From Fimbriimonadaceae bacterium (lineage in GTDB: Bacteria; Armatimonadota; Fimbriimonadia; Fimbriimonadales; Fimbriimonadaceae), in the NCBI GenBank assembly GCA_019694835.1, contig JAIBBE010000150.1, forward strand, positions 1 through 12,001: DNA of 12,001 nucleotides. Reading direction: 5' to 3'. Under the pieces are notes generated by a model. That model searched no databases. It worked only from the letters and a program-made list of their open reading frames with translations, and was not told the origin of the DNA. The position numbers were made by a program, and so were the translations under genes. Below, one piece after another: positions 5,654-12,001 of this stretch (its first letter is position 1; every line of letters starts with the position of its first letter).

Positions 5654-7747
5654 CTATGCTTTGAAAATATCCACCTTGGTCTCAAGGCATTTGCGCAGGC
5701 TCAAGTCATTAGCGCCGACCTCGAACCAGCCCCCTGGCTTCTGATAGAAATCCAGACCCCGGCCGATTTTTATCACCCAGCCGTTATCGATCCGGATTTC
5801 GCGGTCGTGCATATTGGGGTTGAGCTTCACTTCCAGCTCCACGTCGAGTTCTAGGAGACTCTGCTTTAGCTCCTCCAGTTTTTCCGCGATATCGGCGAGT
5901 TGCGTGTTGTCGTCATAGCCGGTGATCAAGCTGATCTTTTTCACCGAGGGCGTCTTCAGAAGGGTTTCACAGAAGCGGACAAAGTTCTGGATCTGGTGTT
6001 GAAGCCTGATATACGGGTCTTCGATGACGACGGCCTTCGCGCCGCGCAGATATGGGCCGAGGATCGACTCGTAGCTGTGTCCGGTATCACCATAGAGAAT
6101 GGTGAAGTGCTGTTCCTTGAGATCAGCAACGACAGCTTCAGCAACCGAGGCGCTTGGCGTGACCGGCGCAGGTACGGGCGTCGGCGCATTCTCTGCCGCG
6201 ACTGGAACTTGTGTGGCAGGGGGCACAGCAACTACCTCGGCTGGCGGTGCCTGGAGCTCATTCAGTCGCCTCCGAGCAGGTTCCTGGGTGGCCGTTGCAT
6301 CCTTCGACTCTGGGCAATAGACGACGACCTCTTCACCACTCGCCTTGAAATAGGACAAATTGATGTGCGCGAACTCGTCATCTGGTTTGCGCTTGTTCAT
6401 CTGTTCTTTCACCCGGCGTCGGCTTTCGATCGCGTAGGCAACGTATTCTTCGAACTCCTCGTCCGTGGGCGTACCGCTAGGATGCAGAATCTTCAGGAAA
6501 GCGCAGACCGTTTTCTTCACGCCTTTTTCGTCCCGCCCCTCGATGGATTTACCAAGGCGAATGCGCTTGCTGACTTCCTCGTACCGATTGGTGTGCTTGA
6601 ACTGGTAGTGGAAGGCCTCGGCCAGGTAATCGGTAATGAATCCGTAGCGGCTGGTGAGAAACTCGCTGCTATTTTTGGGCATTTCCCAGCCAGGAATGTA
6701 AGCAGCGAATCGGTCTTGGATGGCGTAGTCGAATTCCGCCGGCAACGGCAGGAACAGGTCGTGCTGAGGCGAGTTCACAACCTGCTGCACTGACTCATCA
6801 AAATTCCCGACGAAACTCAAACTTGCATCGGCAATGACCTCGGCCCCCCGCGAAAAGCGGCCGTTGGCCATGAAGTCCTTCATGATCTGGATGGTGTCCG
6901 GATCCTTGACCTTGATTCCGCCCACCTCATCGAAGGCGACGGTATCCCAATAGCCCACCAGACCCACCTTGCGGCGCGCATTGTTGTAGAACAGCGTTGA
7001 TTTGGTCGCCTGGCCGCCAGATATCAGCGTGGCGTAGGGCGAAAACTCGCTGAAGAAATACGATTTCCCGGTCCCGCGTGGTCCCAACTCGATGTAGTTG
7101 TAGTTTGGCTCGACCAAGGCCGCCAACCGCGCGATGAAGTGCATCCTCACGCGGGGCGACAGCTTGTTGGGCTCCAAACCCACTGACCGCAGAATGGCTG
7201 CAATCCACTCATCGCGCGTGAATGCCGCGCGGCCTTCGGTGTAGCGTTCAAAATCGAAGCGCGAAAGCTGAATCGGTCGCAGGTCTTCAATGTAGAACGC
7301 GTAGTCGTCATCCTCGATGTCGTTGTGCGCGAGCGTGACCTCTGCCCAAATTCCACCCTCCAACAGGCGGTCGTTGTCGCGATAGAACTTTTCATTGATC
7401 GCGATACGCTGCGAATTGAAATTCTCCAACGAAGCCCAGTGGCGCTTTTCCTTCTCGACGTAACGGACATGCACCTTGTCGATAAATCGGTGTTTTCCTT
7501 TTGTCGCCACCTTGGATTGCGCCGCATTGGCCTCGTCGGGACGAACGTAGTTCTCTTGCAGCGAGGAGAGCACCGCCTCCATGCCTGCGTCCATTTCGGC
7601 TTGATCGTTACTGGCGCAATACTTGGCCAGGAGAAACTCCAGCACGAACGTCGGGACGTTGGTGCCTTTCTTGATTCGGTGCAGCAAGTCCTTGCGCAGA
7701 ACTTTGCCGTCGAAAGTTGAGTTCAGCTTTTGGTCAAGTTCGTCCAT
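5654..7747 (-). CDS. brxL: BREX AAA+ ATPase BrxL with C-terminal MITD1-like domain
   Basis: The product is 697 residues. The N-terminal half matches the BrxL family: Walker A at 222-229 (GPRGTGKS, Lys228), the ISGGQATKSTLF segment after it, and Walker B with D273-E274 in VAFDEVGG. BrxL forms hexameric/dodecameric DNA-binding AAA+ rings needed for phage exclusion. After about residue 480 comes a Pro/Ala/Val-rich linker, then a domain at about 545-697. Its end has HDREIR (647-652), NGWVIKIGRGLD (655-666) and a terminal VDIF. Those motifs match the C-terminal phospholipase-D-like domain (MIT_C) of animal MITD1 from memory. No Lon-protease Ser/Lys motif is seen. The ATG lies 5 bases after the pglZ stop with no strong ribosome site, implying translational coupling. 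The start is supported by a typical BrxL N-terminus (KLNSTFDGKVLRKDL). Confidence 0.92.
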   Translation of the reverse strand: MDELDQKLNSTFDGKVLRKDLLHRIKKGTNVPTFVLEFLLAKYCASNDQAEMDAGMEAVLSSLQENYVRPDEANAAQSKVATKGKHRFIDKVHVRYVEKEKRHWASLENFNSQRIAINEKFYRDNDRLLEGGIWAEVTLAHNDIEDDDYAFYIEDLRPIQLSRFDFERYTEGRAAFTRDEWIAAILRSVGLEPNKLSPRVRMHFIARLAALVEPNYNYIELGPRGTGKSYFFSEFSPYATLISGGQATKSTLFYNNARRKVGLVGYWDTVAFDEVGGIKVKDPDTIQIMKDFMANGRFSRGAEVIADASLSFVGNFDESVQQVVNSPQHDLFLPLPAEFDYAIQDRFAAYIPGWEMPKNSSEFLTSRYGFITDYLAEAFHYQFKHTNRYEEVSKRIRLGKSIEGRDEKGVKKTVCAFLKILHPSGTPTDEEFEEYVAYAIESRRRVKEQMNKRKPDDEFAHINLSYFKASGEEVVVYCPESKDATATQEPARRRLNELQAPPAEVVAVPPATQVPVAAENAPTPVPAPVTPSASVAEAVVADLKEQHFTILYGDTGHSYESILGPYLRGAKAVVIEDPYIRLQHQIQNFVRFCETLLKTPSVKKISLITGYDDNTQLADIAEKLEELKQSLLELDVELEVKLNPNMHDREIRIDNGWVIKIGRGLDFYQKPGGWFEVGANDLSLRKCLETKVDIFKA

Positions 7748-7752
7748 ATTGT

Positions 7753-10281
7753 CTATTCCGTGTAGTCCGTTTCAATCGCCAGAGCGCTGTACGCGGCAAG
7801 TGTGGTCGGATTGAGTGCCTTAATCGAAAACTTGCCCCGGAACTCATCATCCATTCGTAGGGCGATTTGTTTGCGTTGGCCCGGCATCAACGTCACCGTT
7901 CGGGTTGCCGGATTTACGTCGCCACCCGGGCGCGGCTCACCCACCACGTTGCCCTTGCTGTCCTGAGCTTCCAGTAAGATTTCCACACTCGTGCCTTGCG
8001 AGAAAATATCGTCGGAAACCAGTATCACTTCGATGACCGGCAGCCGCGTAGTAATTCTTTTCGCGCCGTTCTTGTAGCTGATCTCAACCAGCACTTTGCG
8101 CACATCGGGCTGCTCAGCGGCGTCGAGACGCGCCACCAAGATCGGCACCACGGCTTCGGCCAGCGAAGCACCTCCGTGAAAATACAGATGCCCAGCGCGA
8201 TACGGAGCCATGCTGCGCGGTATCGCCACCTGCGCAAAGTCGCCGCGAATGCCGACCTTGTCAGCGCCAACCACCAGGCTATGGCCATCGCTCGTGCCAT
8301 TGCCCAACATCATTCGGTCATGCGCGGTAATCGGCCAATTGCCCTGGGGCTTGATGCATACATCGCCGGCTTCGGCCTGGGCGTTGAGGAAGAAACCGTG
8401 GTCAGTCACAATCACAGCTTCCTTGAAGCCCATGCCCCGCAACTTGTGCAGCGCCACCCGAATCAGTTTGAGCGTGCCGGGGATCAAACCCAGCGTCGTT
8501 TCCGGGTTGCTTTCCAATTGGCTGTCGATCTCAGTTGAGCGCAACACCAACAGGTCCACCGTCTCCGCAATCTTGGGCTTGCCGCGCACAAAGTCGTTGA
8601 GTGGCATCTCATCGAAGCGATCGCCGAGGCGCTTGCGCATTGCCTCCATCCGTTGGGTGACGTTGCCGACCGAAGCGCCAGCCAACTTCGGGATCATTGC
8701 GCCGTTCTCAAGCGCCAAGGTCAAATCGCCGCGTGCTCCGGGGAGGAGACTTGCCATTCCAACCGGCGTAATGGTCGGTAGCTGTGCGTAGGCAGCTTGA
8801 AGCTCAACCGGTCCGTCTTCGGACAACAACTTTTCCAGTGCCACACCCAACTCATAGCGCAGGGCGTCCACCATCAAATACGCTACCTTGCGGCCGTTTT
8901 CCTTCAGCCGGTCTGCCAACAGGCGATCAAACGCATCGGCGTTGGCCATACGTCCCGACGGTGGCCATCCGGTAGTCTCAACGTATTTCACAAATACGCC
9001 TTGCACCTTCTCTGCCAGACGACGATAGCGGTCGCGGGCCTGCTGAATAACTTCGTTCATCAGCCCATGCGGGTCAAGAAAATCGCCTACTGCCTGTTCA
9101 AACTCACGCTGTAGTCGATCTGCTTCTCGCAGACTGCCAAGATAAAAGTCCAGGAGATCGGCCTGCGAGCGCGAATGTTCTGGTAGCTGGCGCTCGAAGT
9201 CCTCGCAGGATTCCACCAGACTGAGGCCGGCACGCACCAACTCCCACTGCGCCTGGCTTTCACCCATGCCGAGCCACACCGAATTCTTGCGGCGAGACAG
9301 AATGGAACGAACTAGGTCGGTATCCCCCGCAGAAATGCCCTTGATGGCCGTGCGCAGAAATGTCCGCTCTTCGAATGGAAAGGTGTCACGCACGCCCAGG
9401 TCGTCAATGTCACCACACAGTTGCGCGAGATTCAGTTCCTTTTCAACGTTTTCGGCGCGCTCGATGTAGCTGGAACGCGTCTTGGGGTCGCTACGCAAGC
9501 GTTCGCAAACATCCTCAACGATCGGCCTGGCTTCCATCGGTGCGTGCGGCACACCCTTGAGGGTTTCCGGCAACGCCACCGGCAAGTCGAAGACGAATTC
9601 GCTGAACAGCACGTAGCGCCAAAGCTCGTCAGCCAAACTCGTCCACGTCTTGCCTCGGGTCTTGACCGTCATGGCCAGTGTTGCCCGGAGGAAGTCTCGG
9701 GCCTCTTGTACCCATCCCTCTTGCGCCTTCAGCGCCTCGGCCTGGTGCGCATTGGGCGCCAGCAATGCCGCCAAAATCTCGCGGCCCGACACCGCATCCA
9801 AGGTGGCACGCAATTGCGGCCAACTGACGCCGCCGCCAATCGCGTCGATGACTGCAAATGCAGGGCCAGTCGGGGTCTTGGAAAATACCCGGCGAATATC
9901 CGTGGCGTGATCGGGCTTGGCGCGCAAGCACAGGCTTAGGTATTCGTCACCATCGTCTTGCGGAAATACCGCGCCACACTCGGCGTAAAGCGCAAAAGGA
10001 TCGATCTGTTTTTGTTCGTCGGTCTGTGGCCGTTTGCCAGGCACATAGATCAGCACCGCTTCGGTCGGTGCTTTGGGTTGTCCGACCTCGCGCAGCGCCT
10101 GTAAGGCTAACTCACGACTTTCGATACTGCTGTCAGTCGTATCGACCACGCGCACCTTTTCGGCACCCAGGTCAAAGCACTGCTCGCGATAGCGCTTATC
10201 GGCGTCATACACCACCAGGCATCCCCACTGCTTCAGTCGTGGGCGCAAAACACTCTCGCGAATAAACTCGGCAATGCTCAT
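7753..10281 (-). CDS. pglZ: BREX phosphatase-fold protein PglZ
   Basis: The product is 842 residues, the usual size for BREX type 1 PglZ. The PglZ domain (alkaline phosphatase superfamily) is clear: a YLMVDALRYELG strand with metal-ligand Asp472, the LPTITPVGM segment with candidate nucleophile Thr503 or Thr505, and VTDHGFF with Asp627/His628. The N-terminal 450 residues are helical with a long charged stretch, and the C-terminal 100 residues form a beta-rich domain. PglZ is essential for BREX and works with the PglX methyltransferase and BrxC/BrxB. Its enzymatic activity in defence is not settled. The ATG overlaps the stop of the brxU-like gene by 4 bases and has a good Shine-Dalgarno site at 10289-10293. 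Assignment to the type 1 subfamily rests on length and neighbours. Confidence 0.93.
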   Translation of the reverse strand: MSIAEFIRESVLRPRLKQWGCLVVYDADKRYREQCFDLGAEKVRVVDTTDSSIESRELALQALREVGQPKAPTEAVLIYVPGKRPQTDEQKQIDPFALYAECGAVFPQDDGDEYLSLCLRAKPDHATDIRRVFSKTPTGPAFAVIDAIGGGVSWPQLRATLDAVSGREILAALLAPNAHQAEALKAQEGWVQEARDFLRATLAMTVKTRGKTWTSLADELWRYVLFSEFVFDLPVALPETLKGVPHAPMEARPIVEDVCERLRSDPKTRSSYIERAENVEKELNLAQLCGDIDDLGVRDTFPFEERTFLRTAIKGISAGDTDLVRSILSRRKNSVWLGMGESQAQWELVRAGLSLVESCEDFERQLPEHSRSQADLLDFYLGSLREADRLQREFEQAVGDFLDPHGLMNEVIQQARDRYRRLAEKVQGVFVKYVETTGWPPSGRMANADAFDRLLADRLKENGRKVAYLMVDALRYELGVALEKLLSEDGPVELQAAYAQLPTITPVGMASLLPGARGDLTLALENGAMIPKLAGASVGNVTQRMEAMRKRLGDRFDEMPLNDFVRGKPKIAETVDLLVLRSTEIDSQLESNPETTLGLIPGTLKLIRVALHKLRGMGFKEAVIVTDHGFFLNAQAEAGDVCIKPQGNWPITAHDRMMLGNGTSDGHSLVVGADKVGIRGDFAQVAIPRSMAPYRAGHLYFHGGASLAEAVVPILVARLDAAEQPDVRKVLVEISYKNGAKRITTRLPVIEVILVSDDIFSQGTSVEILLEAQDSKGNVVGEPRPGGDVNPATRTVTLMPGQRKQIALRMDDEFRGKFSIKALNPTTLAAYSALAIETDYTE

Positions 10282-12001
10282 GCTTCAGCCTCCGGCGCGG
10301 TTGAATCGGCCTCGGCGAGGTGCGCAGACCACAATGCTTCCAGTGTCGGACTGTTGCCAGATGTCAGCGCGTTCATTGCAGCGACCACCAGCTTCGCGCG
10401 ATCACGCAGAAACCCATTGAAATCTTCGGTCAGCTTTTTCTTGAATGATGCCTCGTCGAGATTCGCGTAATGCGCTTTCGACAACAGATCGAAAGAGATC
10501 AAGTGAGATCTCAAGCGCTCACGCACTACAGCCTCATCGGCCCATTGAACACGTTCCTGCAAGTACTCCAACGGATCCTTTCGCCCAATCATCCGATTGG
10601 TCTTCCATGTGATCAGGGCACAGTTCAACGCCAAGTAGCTCGGAATCTCGGCCTCTGAGAGCAAAGCATCCGGGAATACGTGGTGGTACTCGCGTTTCTG
10701 AATGCTGTCGAAAGTCGCCGTCTTGTGATCCGCAAAATCGATCGCACCAAGATAGGTGGTTACTGCGAGAACCGCTCGGGCTTCAATACCCGCCGCCTTC
10801 GGCCAGCCAGCCGCCATCAAGGAATCGACATCCGCCAGTGGGTAGTCGGTCCGGTTCAGTGACGGTACCGTGCTGATCTCGTCATCCGTAAAGCCGGGCT
10901 TTTTGAGCAGCGCTTTGATTGCCTTGAAATCGGCAAACGCCCGCGTCGGTGCGGCATTTTCGTAACGATCGGAAAAGAAGGCAGACCAAAGATATCGGCG
11001 CAATAGCTTCTCCGCCTTGGCCAGGAAATCACCGTTATCGGGGATCAGCTCATACGCAGCGGCGATAACGGCCAAGACCGCGTTGGTGGGCAGTCGGGTT
11101 TCGTCGAAAACTCGCTGGCCTTCAAGGAACGAAGCCATGCGCTCAAGACCACGCTCCAGTTTCGGCCAATTGGCAAGCAACTGCTTCTTGTCCATCTCGA
11201 TCATGCCGCGCGTATTCGGCAACTTCTCCTGGAGCAGCGCCGAAGTGGACAGGATGAGATCCGAAACGTTGCCATATCGGCTAGCGTTCGGACATTTGTC
11301 GATCAAGCTGGCTTCAAGCGCATGGAGCGATTGCTCCGCAACGCTTTCAACCTCAGCAACGATGATGTCGTAGAGCGACAGCGGCTTGCTGTTGGTGTTC
11401 ATGTTGATGAACACTTGCAGCGCCACGTCCTTGCTGGTGTCCGCAGGCAGCGATAGATACGGCAGGTTGAAATGTGTCACCCGCTCACGCAGCGTGGTGA
11501 TCTCCTCATTGATGCGCTTCTTTGTCTCATTGAATGCTTCTAGCTTGGCGAACGCATTGTCATCCGTGGGTAGTGGTTTCAATGGCCTCGTTGCATCGTC
11601 AAGCCAGCTATCGATCTTCTTCGAGAGATCGCCTGGCCGCAGCAGAGAGACGGGGACCATGCCGCGCTCAAGACACTTCGCCGGTTCCTCGGCCCAACGC
11701 GGCATGCGCAGTTGGTTTTTATTCGTCCAACGGGGGATGCAGCGAATTTCTACCTCCGAGCCGGATTTGCTCTCGCCTCGGTCAAACTGAGGCAAATAAA
11801 CAAAGAAGGTTTCCCATTCGTAATTGTTGTGAATCGAGCGCCAAAACGCGGTCAGTCGTTGTTGGCCATCCAGAAGATGCTGCGTCACCGTGCCCGGCGT
11901 TTCCGGGTCGGAGGTCACGATATAGCGCGATTCGAACTTCTCCGGACCTGCAACCTCAAGTGCCAAAGTCACACCGACCGGCAGGTTATTGATGATGGTG
12001 T
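10278..12001 (-). CDS. brxU: DUF262/DUF1524 GmrSD-type restriction protein, BrxU-like (5' end outside window)
   Basis: The frame is open through the right edge, so the true start is missing. The residues just inside the edge (TIINNLPVG) are typical of a DUF262 core that begins further upstream. LLDGQQRLTAF, encoded near 11845-11880, is the hallmark DUF262 motif, associated with nucleotide hydrolysis and related to the DNA-sulphur or modified-base sensing GmrS half. Near the C-terminus, EYHHVFPDALL (about 10675-10690) and NCALITWKTNRMIGRKDP fit the DUF1524 His-Me finger nuclease (GmrD half). Such proteins cleave phage DNA carrying modified cytosines. In the E. fergusonii BREX operon, BrxU lies between pglX and pglZ; here it likewise directly precedes pglZ and overlaps it by 4 bases. 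The symbol is therefore by analogy. It could be another DUF262 nuclease with a different target. Confidence 0.8.
   Translation of the reverse strand, partial: TIINNLPVGVTLALEVAGPEKFESRYIVTSDPETPGTVTQHLLDGQQRLTAFWRSIHNNYEWETFFVYLPQFDRGESKSGSEVEIRCIPRWTNKNQLRMPRWAEEPAKCLERGMVPVSLLRPGDLSKKIDSWLDDATRPLKPLPTDDNAFAKLEAFNETKKRINEEITTLRERVTHFNLPYLSLPADTSKDVALQVFINMNTNSKPLSLYDIIVAEVESVAEQSLHALEASLIDKCPNASRYGNVSDLILSTSALLQEKLPNTRGMIEMDKKQLLANWPKLERGLERMASFLEGQRVFDETRLPTNAVLAVIAAAYELIPDNGDFLAKAEKLLRRYLWSAFFSDRYENAAPTRAFADFKAIKALLKKPGFTDDEISTVPSLNRTDYPLADVDSLMAAGWPKAAGIEARAVLAVTTYLGAIDFADHKTATFDSIQKREYHHVFPDALLSEAEIPSYLALNCALITWKTNRMIGRKDPLEYLQERVQWADEAVVRERLRSHLISFDLLSKAHYANLDEASFKKKLTEDFNGFLRDRAKLVVAAMNALTSGNSPTLEALWSAHLAEADSTAPEAEA
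10289..10293 (-). promoter_or_regulatory. Shine-Dalgarno site for pglZ
   Basis: On the minus strand GGAGG lies 7 bases before the pglZ ATG (10281), inside the last codons of the brxU-like gene. It supports that start and the coupled translation of the two genes. Confidence 0.7.

Larger units (their letters stand above)
4215..12001 (-). other. BREX-type defence operon, 3' half (brxU-like, pglZ, brxL, KAP NTPase)
   Basis: Four genes run on the minus strand with junctions of -4, +5 and +41 bases, indicating one transcript that starts beyond the right edge. PglZ and BrxL together are diagnostic for BREX. The brxU-pglZ-brxL order is that of the E. fergusonii plasmid BREX locus, a type 1 system, which makes pglX, brxC, brxB and brxA the expected upstream genes. 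None of these can be seen here, so the BREX type is inferred. The KAP gene is not a standard BREX component. Confidence 0.8.

Noticed and set aside
5654..6112. Lon-type protease domain at the C-terminus of BrxL
   Set aside because: Looked for because many BrxL proteins carry one; no Lon Ser/Lys motif is seen and the motifs present match the MITD1 C-terminal domain instead.
5900..6793. 297-codon open frame on the plus strand inside brxL
   Set aside because: It is antisense to the conserved AAA+ core of BrxL, has no recognisable domain, and is explained by codon bias of the real gene.
11970..11972. GTG 11972 as start of the DUF262 protein
   Set aside because: The frame is open to the window edge and the residues before this codon (TIINNLPVG) read as DUF262 protein, so it is an internal valine.
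1..12001. tRNA, rRNA, CRISPR array or insertion sequence
   Set aside because: No regularly spaced repeats, transposase frames or tRNA-like CCA/T-loop patterns were noticed in the short intergenic spaces.

Overview
The window joins two unrelated blocks that run towards each other. The left third (about 1-4187, plus strand) is the distal tail and lysis end of a tailed, probably siphovirus-like prophage. The right two thirds (4215-12001, minus strand) is the 3' half of a BREX-type phage-defence operon. The high G+C of the phage block, the gene types and the tight ATGA/GTGA gene overlaps suggest a Pseudomonadota host, probably beta- or gammaproteobacterial. Nothing here fixes the genus.

Phage block, left to right: the last 26 codons of an upstream phage protein; a 511-residue protein that looks like a tail hub or distal tail protein; a 168-residue beta-rich protein; a 98-residue hub-like protein; a 72-residue beta-rich protein; a 77-residue protein of unknown function; and an intrinsic terminator at about 2920. 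The lysis cassette follows: a DUF6127-like small membrane protein, a 3TM-type holin and a T4-type (GH24) lysozyme. Most neighbours overlap by 4 bases, as in a translationally coupled late operon. No spanin, integrase or att site is visible. The lysozyme stop is only 27 bases from the stop of the first defence gene.

Defence block, in its own transcription order (right to left): a DUF262 + DUF1524 protein of the GmrSD/BrxU type, cut by the window edge; pglZ (PglZ phosphatase-fold protein); brxL (AAA+ ATPase); and a KAP-family P-loop NTPase. The first two overlap by 4 bases, brxL starts 5 bases after pglZ, and the KAP gene starts 41 bases after brxL. The order brxU-pglZ-brxL matches the 3' half of the Escherichia fergusonii plasmid BREX operon, where pglX precedes brxU. 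So brxA/brxB/brxC/pglX would be expected beyond the right edge. In that model PglX methylates host DNA, and PglZ, BrxC and BrxL are needed to block phage. BrxU cleaves modified phage DNA that escapes BREX.

The most unusual element is BrxL. Its AAA+ core is followed by a proline/alanine-rich linker and then, where Lon-like BrxL proteins carry a Lon-type domain, by a domain closely resembling the C-terminal phospholipase-D-like domain of eukaryotic MITD1. With the downstream KAP ATPase, this may be a non-standard BREX variant.
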